A stretch of DNA of 64,000 bases, taken from NCBI RefSeq assembly GCF_009712225.1, contig NZ_WASP01000006.1, positions 186,001-250,000 of the forward strand, written 5' to 3'. The position numbers and the translations under genes were made by a program. The stretch is from Desulfovibrio sp. GTDB lineage: Bacteria; Desulfobacterota; Desulfovibrionia; Desulfovibrionales; Desulfovibrionaceae. Of this stretch, positions 46,251 through 56,182 are shown piece by piece. Every line of letters begins with the position of its first letter. Position 1 is the stretch's first letter. Under the pieces are notes generated by a model. It was not told the origin of the DNA, searched no databases, and was given only the letters and a program-made list of their open reading frames with translations.

Positions 46251-48392
46251 ATGTTCAAACTCAGCTCTCGCAAACGCAACGTGTCCAGCGCAGTTCCTGC
46301 ACGTTCTTCCAAGCAGCAGGCCAATCGCAATGTGTCTGCCGCCAAGATTGCCGGTCTGAAGCCCTCCTGGATGGGCGATGTGGACTGGGGCCGGGCTCGC
46401 ATCAAGATGGTTGTAAGCATCTTCTGCATGCTTTGGGTCGGTCTGTGGGCGCGCGCGTGGTACCTGCAGATGATGGAAGGCCCGCGCCTGGCTGAACGTG
46501 CGCGCAGGCAGCACACTGCCACAGAGCTGGTTACCGGTCGCCGGGGCATGATTTTTGACCGTAACGGTCAGGTGCTTGCCCGCAGCGTCGAGGCAAAATC
46601 CGTTTATGCGCGCCCGCAGGATATTTCTGACTATCAGGCCATGGCCAACACCCTTGGCCCCATTCTGGGCGTGGAACCGCAGAAGCTGTACGACGAACTG
46701 GCGCAGACCAAGCGCCGCTTTGTGTGGCTGAAGCGCAAGGTTGACGACTACACCGCCGAGGCAGTGCGCAAGGCCAACATCAATGGCATCGGCCTGAGCA
46801 AGGAATACGACCGCGTGTATCCCTTCAAGCACATGGCCGGGCAGCTGCTGGGTTTTGTGGGCCTGGACGACAAGGGCCTTGAAGGTCTTGAACGTTCGCT
46901 TGATGCGCGTCTTGGCTGCATTCCCACCCGCCAGATCGTGCAGCGCGACGCCATGGGCCGCCGTTTTTACCTGCATGAAGAAGGGCAGAGTGAGCCCGTG
47001 GGGCAGGATCTGACCCTGACCATTGACATGCAGATGCAGTTTTTTGTGGAAGAAGCCGTCGCCCGCACCGTGCGCGAATATGACGCCCGATGGGGCGGCG
47101 CGCTGGTGGTTGACGTGGCCTCGGGCGAGATCATGGCCTGGGCGCAGTATCCCTTCTTCAATCCCAACAACTACAAGGACTTTTCGCCGCTGGTGTACCG
47201 CAACAGGCTTGCTGCCGACGCTCTGGAGCCCGGTTCTACCTTCAAGCCTTTTGTGATGGCGGCCGCCATTCAGGAACACAAGGTCACGCCCAACACGCTC
47301 ATCGACTGCGAGGGCGGCAAGTGGGTGGCCAAGAACTTTACCATCCGCGATACGTCGCGTCAGGGCATACTGCCTGCCTCCAAGGTGCTGCGGTATTCCT
47401 CCAACATCGGCATGGCCAAGATCGGCCTGTCCATGGGCGCGCCCACTTTTTACAAATACATGCATGCTCTGGGCTTCGGGCAGCGCACGGGTGTGCCCGT
47501 GTCCGAGAGCCGTGGTATTCTGCGCGCCCCGCGTGACTGGAGCGAAGTGGACGTCATGTCTACCTCGTTTGGTCAGAGTATTTCTGTCACCGGCCTGCAG
47601 ATGGCTCAAGCCTACCTTACCCTGCTTAACAACGGCGTGTACAAGCCCCTGCGCCTCACGCGTGAAGACGGCGTGGTGGATGAAGTGCACCCCCGCGTGT
47701 ATTCCGAAACCGCCGTGCGCGAAGTCATGCGCATGATGCGCGATGTTGTTGAAGAGAGCGATGGTACAGGTAAACGCGCCCGCGTTGACGGCATTGACGT
47801 GGGCGGCAAGACCGGTACGGCCCAGAAGGCCGACCACAGGTCTGGTACATACGGCAGCAAGCGTCTGGCTTCGTTTGTGGGCTTCTTTCCCGCTGACAAG
47901 CCCAAGTATTTTGTGCTGGTCATGGTTGACGAACCCACCCGTAACCAGTTCGGTGGTGTTGTGGCTGCCCCTGTGTTCAAGGAAGTGGCCACGCGCATGG
48001 TTACCTACACGGGCATGTTTAACGAAACCAAGATCGCCGAGGCGGAAAAAAACGCGTCTACCGGCGAAGGCCCAGTGACCAGGGCGCGCCAGCGCGGGCT
48101 CAAGCTTGCGGTTCTGGATGCCCCTTATGTTGCCGAATCCAGAAAGCTTGAAGCCCCCAAGCAGGCAGACGGCATGCGCCTGCCCGGCCATCTTGCCAAG
48201 GCAAGCAGCAAGGTGCCGGACGTGATGGGCAAATCTGTGCGTAACGCGGTAGAGCTGTTTGCCCGCGCCGGTGTGGTGCCAGAGCTCAAGGGCTCGGGCA
48301 GCAGGGTGGTGAAGCAGACTCCTGCCCCTGGTGCTGCATGGCCTGAAGAAGGCAAAAGCATCGAATATATTCTCTGGCTTTCAGAAAGGTAA
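46251..48392 (+). CDS. ftsI: division transpeptidase FtsI (PBP3) with PASTA domain
   Basis: A 713-residue class B penicillin-binding protein cross-linking septal peptidoglycan. One N-terminal transmembrane helix (MVVSIFCMLWVGLWARAWYL, about 53-72) is followed by the dimerisation domain with GRRGMIFDRNGQVLARS and the transpeptidase domain with SxxK in EPGSTFKPF (Ser329), SSN in YSSNIGMAK, and KTGTAQK. After it, residues 655-713 form a PASTA domain (VPDVMGKSVRNAVELFARAG, then VVKQTPAPGAAWPEEGK). A 90-base gap follows ftsL. Its catalytic residues are complete. Confidence 0.95.
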   Translation: MFKLSSRKRNVSSAVPARSSKQQANRNVSAAKIAGLKPSWMGDVDWGRARIKMVVSIFCMLWVGLWARAWYLQMMEGPRLAERARRQHTATELVTGRRGMIFDRNGQVLARSVEAKSVYARPQDISDYQAMANTLGPILGVEPQKLYDELAQTKRRFVWLKRKVDDYTAEAVRKANINGIGLSKEYDRVYPFKHMAGQLLGFVGLDDKGLEGLERSLDARLGCIPTRQIVQRDAMGRRFYLHEEGQSEPVGQDLTLTIDMQMQFFVEEAVARTVREYDARWGGALVVDVASGEIMAWAQYPFFNPNNYKDFSPLVYRNRLAADALEPGSTFKPFVMAAAIQEHKVTPNTLIDCEGGKWVAKNFTIRDTSRQGILPASKVLRYSSNIGMAKIGLSMGAPTFYKYMHALGFGQRTGVPVSESRGILRAPRDWSEVDVMSTSFGQSISVTGLQMAQAYLTLLNNGVYKPLRLTREDGVVDEVHPRVYSETAVREVMRMMRDVVEESDGTGKRARVDGIDVGGKTGTAQKADHRSGTYGSKRLASFVGFFPADKPKYFVLVMVDEPTRNQFGGVVAAPVFKEVATRMVTYTGMFNETKIAEAEKNASTGEGPVTRARQRGLKLAVLDAPYVAESRKLEAPKQADGMRLPGHLAKASSKVPDVMGKSVRNAVELFARAGVVPELKGSGSRVVKQTPAPGAAWPEEGKSIEYILWLSER

Positions 48393-48507
48393 GATTGTCT
48401 GATTGCTTCCGGCTGGCGCACGCGTCGCGCGCGGGGTTGCGGGTTGATAGGCGCGCGCCGCCGGAATAATTCACGGGGCAAAGGCCCCGGTTAGCAGTGA
48501 GGTTGGT

Positions 48508-49962
48508 ATGGAACGGGAATTTGCAGCCCTTCTTGAACAGTGCAGACGCGGCGGCATTGAAGTGCGCGTTGATTCGCGTCAGGTATCCACCGGTGACATT
48601 TTTGTTGCCGTGCCGGGTGTTAACGAAGACGGGGCCCGTTTTATTCCCGCCGCAGTGGCAGCTGGCGCTTCCATTGTTGTGTGCCGCCCCGGCGGGGCGG
48701 AAGAAGCCGCTGCCCTTGCTGGCGGCTGCCGCGTTGTGCACCATTCCGACCCGCGCGAGGCTCTGTGGCGTCTGGCCGAGGCCCGCTGGCGCACCAGCGA
48801 GCTGCCGCTCAAGATCGTGGGCGTTACGGGCACCAACGGCAAAACCACCTGCTCATACCTGCTTGAACAGCTCTTTGCCCAGGCCGGGCACAAGCTTGGC
48901 GTGATGGGCACGGTCAGTTACCGCTGGCCGGGTCATAACGAGGCCGCGCCCCTCACCACTCCCGATGCCCTGAGCGTACACGCCATGCTGGCAGAAATGG
49001 CCAAGGCTGGCGTTGATGTGGCCGTGATGGAAGTCTCCTCGCACGCCATCGACCAGCAGCGTGTGTGTGGCGTGCCTTTCTCTGGCGCGGCCTTCACCAA
49101 CCTCACGCAGGACCATCTTGACTACCACAAGAACATGGAAAGCTACTTTCAGGTCAAGGCGCGTCTCTTCCTCGAGCTGCCCCGTCCTGACAAGGCCATG
49201 GCCGTCAATGCCGACGACCCCTGGGGCCGCCGCCTGCTCGAGCTTTGCCCCACGGCGCTTTCCTTTGGCCTGCAAAAAGGCGCACTGAACAAGCGTCACC
49301 TCTGGGGCGAGCTGCTCTCTGCCGGTACGGAAGGCTGCCACATGCGCATGCATCTCGAGGGCAGCAAGTGGGAACTGCGTTCACCCCTGGTGGGCGCGTT
49401 CAATGCTTCGAACCTTCTCGCCGTGCAGGCAGTTGCCCTCGAAATGGGCATCGAACCCGAGGCCTTCAAATCTCTAGAAAGTTTTACGGGAGTGAGCGGA
49501 CGCCTTGAGAGGGTAGAAAATCCTCAAGGACTTAACGTGTTTGTTGATTACGCACACACGCCCGACGCACTCGAAAACGTTTTGCAGGCCCTGCGCGGGG
49601 CTGGATTCAAACGCGTTGTTACGGTATTTGGCTGCGGCGGCAATCGTGATCGCACCAAGCGCCCGCTCATGGGCGAGGCTGTGGCGCGCTGGTCAGATGT
49701 GGCAGTGCTCACCTCTGACAACCCGCGTTTTGAAGAGCCGGAAGCAATCCTGCAGGATGTTCTGCCCGGCCTCAAGGCCGCCCGCGAGGTGGTTGTTGAG
49801 GTTGACCGCCGCGAGGCGACCATCAAGGCCCTGAAAATGCTCGGCAAGGACGATGCCTTGCTTATTGCGGGCAAGGGCCATGAGGATTATCAGATCATCC
49901 AGGGTGTCAAACACCACTACAGCGACCAGGAAGTAGTTAGGGAGTTTTTGCATTGCGCCTGA
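48508..49962 (+). CDS. murE: UDP-MurNAc-L-Ala-D-Glu--meso-DAP ligase
   Basis: Adds the third residue to the peptidoglycan stem peptide. The ATP-binding motif is GVTGTNGKTTCSYLLEQL near residue 110; NLTQDHLDYHKNME and FVDYAHTPDALENVL follow. The substrate-selecting motif SDNPRFEEP (DNPR) near residue 405 indicates meso-diaminopimelate. The length is 484 aa. It is preceded by GAGG and a 115-base gap, and overlaps murF by ten bases. Confidence 0.96.
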   Translation: MEREFAALLEQCRRGGIEVRVDSRQVSTGDIFVAVPGVNEDGARFIPAAVAAGASIVVCRPGGAEEAAALAGGCRVVHHSDPREALWRLAEARWRTSELPLKIVGVTGTNGKTTCSYLLEQLFAQAGHKLGVMGTVSYRWPGHNEAAPLTTPDALSVHAMLAEMAKAGVDVAVMEVSSHAIDQQRVCGVPFSGAAFTNLTQDHLDYHKNMESYFQVKARLFLELPRPDKAMAVNADDPWGRRLLELCPTALSFGLQKGALNKRHLWGELLSAGTEGCHMRMHLEGSKWELRSPLVGAFNASNLLAVQAVALEMGIEPEAFKSLESFTGVSGRLERVENPQGLNVFVDYAHTPDALENVLQALRGAGFKRVVTVFGCGGNRDRTKRPLMGEAVARWSDVAVLTSDNPRFEEPEAILQDVLPGLKAAREVVVEVDRREATIKALKMLGKDDALLIAGKGHEDYQIIQGVKHHYSDQEVVREFLHCA

Positions 49963-51395
49963 CCTACAATGACATTGCGGCCCATCTGGGCCTGAGCGCT
50001 CTTGAGAGCGACCTTGCGCTGACTGTTGCCGTAACAGACAGCCGTGAGGCAGCGCCCGGTGCGCTGTTTGTCTGCATACCCGGCAGCAGGGTGGACGGAC
50101 ATGATTTTGTGCCTGCGGCAGTGTCGCTTGGCGCTTCCGCCGTGCTGGCCTCGAAGCCGCTGCCCGATGCAGGCGTGCCGGTGCTGCTGGTTGAAGATAC
50201 GGTTAAGGCGCTGGGCAGTATTGCCGCCCTGTGGCGTGACAAAACCCGCGCAAAAGTCGTGGGCGTAACAGGCACTGCGGGCAAGACCACCCTCAAGGAA
50301 GTGCTGGCGCAGGTGCTCGCCGTGCGCGGCAAAACCGCCAGAAACGCCCTGAACAACAATAACCAGATCGGCATGCCGCGCGCCATGCTCACCACTGACG
50401 GCGACGAAGATTTTTGGGTTATGGAGGCTGGCATCAGCCATGAGGGCGACATGGAAGAGCTGTCGGCCGTGCTGCGACCCGACATTGGCGTTATCCTCAA
50501 CGTTGGTGCTGGTCACACCGAGGGACTCGGCAAAAAGGGTGTAGCATGGCACAAGTCACGCCTGCTCACCAATCTTGCCCCCGGCGGCATTGGCCTTGTG
50601 TGCGCTGACTATCCTGATCTTGTACGTGACGCCCGTGCAACCGGCGCGGAACTGCACTTTTTCAGCGCCACAGGAAGAGCGGTGGAGTACAGGGCTTCGT
50701 ATGCCGGGCCTGCGCCCGCTGCCGCTGATTCAGCAGCGCCCGTCGCTCCAGATGCCCCCGATGACCGACGTGGGCTGTACCATTTGTGGCTAGACGGTAC
50801 ACGTTGCGTTGTGACCGCGCCTTTCAGGGGCGAGTACGGCGCGGAAAACGTTATTGCCGTTGCGGCGGTGGCTCACCAGCTTGGCCTGAGCAATGCCGAA
50901 ATTGCACAGGGCCTGACGCAGAGCAGCCTGCCCGTGCAGCGCTTTAACCAGACGCGCGTGGGCCAGTGGCTCTTGATCGACGATACATACAATGCCAACC
51001 CTCTCTCCATGCGCCGCATGCTCGACGCTGCGGCAGAGCGGGCCGCCGGTCGGCTTTTTGTGCCCGTGCTTGGCGAGATGCTTGAGCTTGGCTCGCAGGC
51101 GGCGGAAGAGCACGAGGCTCTCGGCAGACATGTGGCCGATCTTAAGCCGGCGGCAATATTCTGGAAAGGCGGTCACGGCGAAGATATTCGCGCGGGGCTG
51201 ACCCGTGGGGGCTATACAGGCCCGTGGTTCGAGGTGTATGACGCAGCGGCTTTTGCATCTGAATGGGCGCAGTTGTCCAAGGGTGTATTTGCTGCACATA
51301 AAACCGGGGGCGTTGCGCTTTTCAAGGGATCACGGGGCAACAGGCTTGAAAGCCTGCTGCAAACGCTTACCGGGCCGGAAGCCGTGCGGGGCTGA
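49953..51395 (+). CDS. murF: UDP-MurNAc-tripeptide--D-Ala-D-Ala ligase (TTG start)
   Basis: Adds the D-Ala-D-Ala dipeptide. The Mur ligase motifs are VVGVTGTAGKTTLKEVL near residue 105, RNALNNNNQIGMPRA and LLIDDTYNANPLSMRRMLDA. At 480 aa it is complete. The start is a TTG at 49953 inside the murE 3' end, with AGGGAG about eleven bases upstream; no better ATG is near. It uses D-Ala-D-Ala made by Ddl, which is not encoded in this cluster. Confidence 0.95.
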   Translation: MRLTYNDIAAHLGLSALESDLALTVAVTDSREAAPGALFVCIPGSRVDGHDFVPAAVSLGASAVLASKPLPDAGVPVLLVEDTVKALGSIAALWRDKTRAKVVGVTGTAGKTTLKEVLAQVLAVRGKTARNALNNNNQIGMPRAMLTTDGDEDFWVMEAGISHEGDMEELSAVLRPDIGVILNVGAGHTEGLGKKGVAWHKSRLLTNLAPGGIGLVCADYPDLVRDARATGAELHFFSATGRAVEYRASYAGPAPAAADSAAPVAPDAPDDRRGLYHLWLDGTRCVVTAPFRGEYGAENVIAVAAVAHQLGLSNAEIAQGLTQSSLPVQRFNQTRVGQWLLIDDTYNANPLSMRRMLDAAAERAAGRLFVPVLGEMLELGSQAAEEHEALGRHVADLKPAAIFWKGGHGEDIRAGLTRGGYTGPWFEVYDAAAFASEWAQLSKGVFAAHKTGGVALFKGSRGNRLESLLQTLTGPEAVRG

Positions 51396-51471
51396 AGGCG
51401 TTAATCAATAATGTCGCCTCAAGGCGGCTGGCAACACGGTCTGCGCACGACCATAAGCACGGATTAGCTGC

Positions 51472-52548
51472 ATGTTTTATAATCTCTTCGTTCCCCTTAC
51501 GTCCGAATGGACGGTACTCAACGTTTTTCGGTACATCAGCTTCCGCTCGTTGGCCGCGCTCATCACTGCACTTGTGCTTTCCATCTTCATTGGCCCACGT
51601 TTCATTGCCTGGCTGCGCAGCCTCAAGTGCGGTCAGTACATTCATGAAGATGTAGCCGCCCATGCCTGCAAGGCTGGCACGCCCACCATGGGCGGCCTGC
51701 TCATGCTGTTTACGCTTTCCATCAGCCTGCTTTTGTGGTCTGACCTTAATAATCCCTATATCTGGCAGGCATTTTTTGTTTTTGCCGGTTTTGGCGCCGT
51801 GGGCTTCTGGGACGACATGACCAAGCTGCGGCACCACAAAAACAAGGGTATTTCGGGCAAGGCAAAAATGGCCGGCCAGCTGGCCGTGGCCTGCGCCGCC
51901 ATGCTGCTGCTCTATATCAATCCAGACTACAGCAGCAAGCTGACCATTCCTTTCTTTAAGGAAGTTACGTTCGACCTGGGCTGGTTTTATCTGCCCTTTG
52001 GCGTTTTTGTGATGGTGGCTTCGTCCAATGCCGTTAACCTTACCGACGGGCTGGACGGCCTTGCAATAGGACCCTCTATCGTGGCCTGCCTGGTCTTTTC
52101 CATCTTTATCTACATTACAGGCAACGCACGTTTTGCCAGCTATTTGCTGATGCCCTACATGCCCGGCGTGGGCGAGGTGACAGTTTTCTGCGCCGCTCTT
52201 GTGGGTGCCGGCCTGGGCTTTTTGTGGTTCAATGCCTATCCCGCCCAGGTGTTCATGGGCGATGTGGGTTCGCTTTCGCTTGGCGGTGTGCTGGGCTATC
52301 TGGCCCTGCTGTGCAAGCAGGAACTTGTTCTTTCCGTGGTGGGCGGCCTGTTTGTGGCCGAAACCCTGTCGGTCATCCTTCAGGTGGGCTACTTCCGCTG
52401 GTCTGGCGGCAAACGGATTTTCCGCATGGCTCCCTTGCACCACCACTTTGAGCTCAAGGGCGTTCCTGAATCCAAAATCATCATCCGTTTCTGGATAACT
52501 TCCATTCTGTTGGGCCTTGTGGCGCTTTCTGTTCTCAAGCTGCGCTAG
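51472..52548 (+). CDS. mraY: phospho-MurNAc-pentapeptide translocase
   Basis: MraY links the MurNAc-pentapeptide to undecaprenyl phosphate, giving lipid I. An integral membrane protein of 358 aa with about ten helices. Family signatures: [30 protein letters not shown], the active-site loop [28 protein letters not shown] and the histidine loop [18 protein letters not shown]. The start has only a weak ribosome-binding site after a 76-base gap from murF. It is followed by murD after 12 bases. Confidence 0.97.
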   Translation: MFYNLFVPLTSEWTVLNVFRYISFRSLAALITALVLSIFIGPRFIAWLRSLKCGQYIHEDVAAHACKAGTPTMGGLLMLFTLSISLLLWSDLNNPYIWQAFFVFAGFGAVGFWDDMTKLRHHKNKGISGKAKMAGQLAVACAAMLLLYINPDYSSKLTIPFFKEVTFDLGWFYLPFGVFVMVASSNAVNLTDGLDGLAIGPSIVACLVFSIFIYITGNARFASYLLMPYMPGVGEVTVFCAALVGAGLGFLWFNAYPAQVFMGDVGSLSLGGVLGYLALLCKQELVLSVVGGLFVAETLSVILQVGYFRWSGGKRIFRMAPLHHHFELKGVPESKIIIRFWITSILLGLVALSVLKLR

Positions 52549-52560
52549 AGGAGAAAGAAT

Positions 52561-53865
52561 ATGGCACTGGAGAAAACTCGAGGCAGGCGTATAAATGCTG
52601 GCGAACTGGCCGTAGTTGTAGGAGCGGGGCGGTCTGGTATTGCCGCAGCCCGGCTGTTGCGACGGGCCGGAGCGCGGGTGCGGCTTCTGGACAGCAACCT
52701 CAAGGCCCTGGCCGGTAGGGAATCGCTGGCTACCGAGCTGGCAGCCCAGGGTATTGAGGTTCAGCTTGGCGAACATATTCCCGGCCAGTTTGCAGGGGCC
52801 GCCTTTGTGGTTCCCAGCCCCGGAATGCCTGTGGCAAAGCTTGAAGGCCTCGTTGATATGCAGACTTCGGAAGTGCTGGCCGAAATGGAACTGGCCTGGC
52901 GCTATCTGGATGACGAGCCGGTGCTTGCCATTACCGGCACCAGCGGTAAAACAACCACCGCATCGCTGGCGGCGGCCATGCTGCACGAACAGGGCTATGC
53001 CGTGTTTTTGGGCGGCAACATCGGTACGCCACTCTCTGAATACGTGCTTGGCGGCAAAAAGGCCGACGTGCTCGTGCTTGAAATTTCCAGCTTCCAGTTG
53101 CAGGCCTGCACCACGTTTTGCCCGCGTGCGGGCATTCTGCTCAACATCACGCCCAACCATCTCGACTATCACAAGGACATGGCCGAATACACAGAGGCCA
53201 AGTTCCGCCTTTTCCGCTGCCAGAGCGAAGAAGATCTGGCCGTGTTTGGCGAGGACCTGCGCGCTGAGGTTGCCAACCACAAAATCAAGGCCCGCAAGGT
53301 GTTTGTGAAGGCCACGGACCGTTTTCCCAGCAGTTGCCTCATGGGTGCGCATAACCGCATCAATGAAGAAGCCGCCTGGCAGGCCTGCCGCCTGTTTGGC
53401 GTTACAGAAGCCAGCGCCACCCGCGCGGTGGAGCGTTTCAAGCCTCTGCCGCACCGACTTGAAAGGGTGGCGGAGCGCAACGGCGTGCTGTACGTCAACG
53501 ATTCCAAATGCACCACGGTTTCTGCCCTTCAGGTGGCGCTTGAGGCTTTTGATCGTCCTGTGCGGCTGCTGTGCGGCGGCAAGTTCAAGGGCGGCGATCT
53601 GGCGGGTCTTGCCGACCTGCTGCGGGCCAAGGTGCAGGAAGTGGTGCTGTTTGGTGCCAGCCGCGAGCATTTTGAAAAGGCCTGGCAGGACATTGTGCCC
53701 ATAAGCTGGCATGAAACCATGGAACCGGCGGTGCGCTTTGCCACGGCAAATGCCAAGAGCGGCGACGTGGTGCTGCTTGCGCCCGCCACCTCAAGCTATG
53801 ACCTGTATAAAAACTACGAGCAGCGTGGCGACGACTTCAAACGGATCGTGGGGCTGCTGTCATGA
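52561..53865 (+). CDS. murD: UDP-MurNAc-L-Ala--D-Glu ligase
   Basis: Adds D-glutamate to UDP-MurNAc-L-Ala. An N-terminal Rossmann-like domain (VVVGAGRSGIAAARLLRRAG) is followed by the Mur ATPase motif AITGTSGKTTTASLAAAML near residue 125, then ITPNHLDYHKDMAEY and VNDSKCTTVSALQVAL. 434 aa, with GAGGAGAAAG before the ATG. It overlaps ftsW by four bases (ATGA). Confidence 0.96.
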   Translation: MALEKTRGRRINAGELAVVVGAGRSGIAAARLLRRAGARVRLLDSNLKALAGRESLATELAAQGIEVQLGEHIPGQFAGAAFVVPSPGMPVAKLEGLVDMQTSEVLAEMELAWRYLDDEPVLAITGTSGKTTTASLAAAMLHEQGYAVFLGGNIGTPLSEYVLGGKKADVLVLEISSFQLQACTTFCPRAGILLNITPNHLDYHKDMAEYTEAKFRLFRCQSEEDLAVFGEDLRAEVANHKIKARKVFVKATDRFPSSCLMGAHNRINEEAAWQACRLFGVTEASATRAVERFKPLPHRLERVAERNGVLYVNDSKCTTVSALQVALEAFDRPVRLLCGGKFKGGDLAGLADLLRAKVQEVVLFGASREHFEKAWQDIVPISWHETMEPAVRFATANAKSGDVVLLAPATSSYDLYKNYEQRGDDFKRIVGLLS

Positions 53866-55040
53866 AGAATATCTTCAGCAGCAAGTCAAAGACCCCCAAG
53901 GTCAACAGCGCCATGGCGAGGGCTACTGAAGACGGGCCCTTTGCTCCCTTTGACTGGTGGCTTTTCACCATCATGCTGATTATTCTTTCCATCGGCCTTG
54001 TGATGGTGCTTTCGGCCAGTGGCATTGTGGCCGAGCAGGTCAACGGCGACAAATACTTCTTTTTCAAGCGTCAGGTCATCTTTGCGCTGGGTGGCGGCGT
54101 TGCCCTGTGGGGCGCGGCACTCCTGCCCCGACACTGGCTGTACCGCATGCAGTACCCGGCGCTCTTTTTGGCGCTGCTGTTGCTGCTGGTGACACTTTCG
54201 CCCCTTACCCCCGCCATCAACGGTGCAAAACGCTGGATTCCGCTGGGCTTTATTTCCATTCAGCCCATGGAATTTGTTAAAATAGCGCTGGCGTTGTATC
54301 TGGCTTATTTCATGAGCTCCAAGCAGGAACTCATCAAGACCTTTAGCCGTGGTGTTATTCCGCCTTTTGCCGTAACGGGCCTGTTCTGCTTTTTGCTGCT
54401 GCTGCAGCCCGACTTTGGCAGCGCCGTTGTTCTGGCGAGTATTCTGTTCTTTATGTGCGTTGCGGGCGGCACGCGGTTTATCTATCTGTTTTTCTCTGTG
54501 GCGCTTGCCTGCGGCGGTGCAATGGCCCTGGCCATTTCGTCTCCCTACCGTCTGCGCCGCCTGCTGGCCTTTCTTGATCCTTTTCAGGATGCCCACAACA
54601 CAGGTTACCAGCTTGTACAGTCGCTGCTGGCCATTGGTTCGGGCAGCTTTTTTGGTGTGGGCGTGGGAGCCAGCAAGCAGAAGATGTTTTATCTGCCTGA
54701 AGCGCACAACGACTTTATCATGGCCGTGCTTGCCGAAGAAATGGGTTTTGTGGGCGTGAGCTTTGTGATGATTCTGTTTGCCCTGCTTTTCTGGCGCTGC
54801 TACAAAATCATCATGGGCCAGCGCAATCTGCGCGACCGCTTTACCGCATTTGGCATCACAACCATTCTTGCCATGGGCTCGGTGATGAACTTGGCCGTGG
54901 TTATGGGGGTGGCCCCGCCCAAGGGCGTGCCCATGCCCCTTATGAGTTACGGCGGCAGTAACCTTCTGGCCACCATGCTGTGCGTGGGCCTGCTTATGAA
55001 TTTTTCAAGGACGGCGGACACATGGACAACATCCTCCTGA
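53862..55040 (+). CDS. ftsW: septal glycosyltransferase FtsW (SEDS)
   Basis: A SEDS-family polytopic membrane protein of 392 aa with about ten helices that polymerises glycan strands with FtsI. Signature regions: an N-terminal cytoplasmic stretch then FTIMLIILSIGLVMVLSASG, HRNH-like segment AINGAKRWIPLGFISIQPME, LLQPDFGSAVVLASIL (containing the conserved Asp), the loop GSGSFFGVGVGASKQKMFYL then PEAHNDFIMAVLAEEMGFVG, and the C-terminal KGVPMPLMSYGGSNLL. It overlaps murD by four bases and murG by 19. Confidence 0.96.
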   Translation: MKNIFSSKSKTPKVNSAMARATEDGPFAPFDWWLFTIMLIILSIGLVMVLSASGIVAEQVNGDKYFFFKRQVIFALGGGVALWGAALLPRHWLYRMQYPALFLALLLLLVTLSPLTPAINGAKRWIPLGFISIQPMEFVKIALALYLAYFMSSKQELIKTFSRGVIPPFAVTGLFCFLLLLQPDFGSAVVLASILFFMCVAGGTRFIYLFFSVALACGGAMALAISSPYRLRRLLAFLDPFQDAHNTGYQLVQSLLAIGSGSFFGVGVGASKQKMFYLPEAHNDFIMAVLAEEMGFVGVSFVMILFALLFWRCYKIIMGQRNLRDRFTAFGITTILAMGSVMNLAVVMGVAPPKGVPMPLMSYGGSNLLATMLCVGLLMNFSRTADTWTTSS

Positions 55041-56086
55041 CGACCGGCGGCACCGGCGGGCATATCTTTCCGGCACTGGCTGTGGCAGAGGAATTGCGGC
55101 GTCGCAATCCCAATGCCAGTTTGCTGTTTGTTGGCTCGCTGTACGGGCCGGAAGAAAGGCTGATGCGTCAGGCGGGCATTCCCTTTGAAGGGTTGCCCGT
55201 GCGTGGTCTGCTGGGCCGTGGCATCAAGGCCATTGGCGCTGGAGCGCAGATGGCTCTGGCCGTTGCCAAGGCCGTGGGCATCATTCGCCGGTTCAAGCCG
55301 GATGTGGTGGCTGGCTTTGGCGGTTACGCCGCATTTGCGCCCATGCTGGCGGCCCGTTTGATGGGCGTGCCCGGTGTGCTGCACGAGCAGAACGCCATTG
55401 CCGGGGCCAGTAACCGCTTTTTGGCCCGCATTGCGCGCCGTGTGTGCATTTCGTTGCCCAACACCAGCGGTTTTGACATGAAAAAGTGTGTGTTTACCGG
55501 CAACCCCGTGCGGGCTGCCGTTACTGCCGTGGGCCAGATCAGCCGCCAGCGGCAGAGCCGCCGTCTGCTTGTTATGGGCGGGTCGCAGGGCGCACATGCG
55601 CTCAACGCCTTTATGCTGGAAAATCTGGCTGAATTTCGCGGAGCCGGGGTGGAGATTCGCCACCAGACGGGTGTTACCGACGAGGGCAGCGTGCGCGCGG
55701 CTTATGTGGCTGCGGGCTACGCGCCCGAATGTGTTTCTGCCTTTATTGATGACATGGCCGCGGCCTATGCCTGGGCCGACGTGGCCCTGTGCCGCGCTGG
55801 TGCCAGCACCGTTGCGGAGCTTTGCGCAGCCGGTCTGCCTTCGGTTCTTGTTCCCTTCCCCTATGCCATCCATGATCACCAGACCCGCAACGCCGAAGTG
55901 CTGACGCGCAGCGGTGCGGCCGTGCTTGTGCCCGAGGGGCGCATGGCTGTACAGCATATGTCGGACATTCTGTTGCGGCTTTTGACCATGCCCGGCGAGC
56001 GTGAGCCCATGGCTGCCGCTGCGCTTTCGGCTGCGCGGCCCGATGCGGCCGCGCGCGTGGTGGCCGTTCTCGAAGAAATAGCGTAA
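55022..56086 (+). CDS. murG: lipid II synthase MurG (GlcNAc transferase)
   Basis: Transfers GlcNAc to lipid I. The N-terminal GT-B half opens ILLTTGGTGGHIFPALAVAE, with GFGGYAAFAPMLAARL and VLHEQNAIAGASNRFLA following. The C-terminal half carries LLVMGGSQGAHALNAFM and the UDP-GlcNAc site CRAGASTVAELCAAGLPSVL with FPYAIHDHQTRNA. The frame is open upstream, but the ATG at 55022, inside the ftsW 3' end, gives the conserved start and 354 aa. Confidence 0.96.
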   Translation: MDNILLTTGGTGGHIFPALAVAEELRRRNPNASLLFVGSLYGPEERLMRQAGIPFEGLPVRGLLGRGIKAIGAGAQMALAVAKAVGIIRRFKPDVVAGFGGYAAFAPMLAARLMGVPGVLHEQNAIAGASNRFLARIARRVCISLPNTSGFDMKKCVFTGNPVRAAVTAVGQISRQRQSRRLLVMGGSQGAHALNAFMLENLAEFRGAGVEIRHQTGVTDEGSVRAAYVAAGYAPECVSAFIDDMAAAYAWADVALCRAGASTVAELCAAGLPSVLVPFPYAIHDHQTRNAEVLTRSGAAVLVPEGRMAVQHMSDILLRLLTMPGEREPMAAAALSAARPDAAARVVAVLEEIA

Positions 56087-56091
56087 TTCAA

Positions 56092-56120
56092 CGGCCCGGG
56101 CGCAGACAGCATGCGCCCGG
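56092..56120 (+). repeat. GC-rich inverted repeat between murG and murC
   Basis: GCCCGGGCGC and GCGCCCGGGA flank a ten-base loop, but no T-run follows. It may be an mRNA processing or stability hairpin rather than a terminator. It is one of the few gaps in the cluster (96 bases). Confidence 0.5.
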
Positions 56121-56182
56121 GAGCGATATTTGCGGGAAAATTCAACCCTCCAAATTATCTAGACTTTTTTTAAAGGTACAGC

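Noticed and set aside
51367..53712. Very long minus-strand frame (781 codons) opposite mraY/murD
   Set aside because: Antisense shadow covering two well-supported genes.
56092..56120. Terminator between murG and murC
   Set aside because: The stem is strong but no T-run follows and the cluster continues in the same direction, so it was kept as an inverted repeat only.
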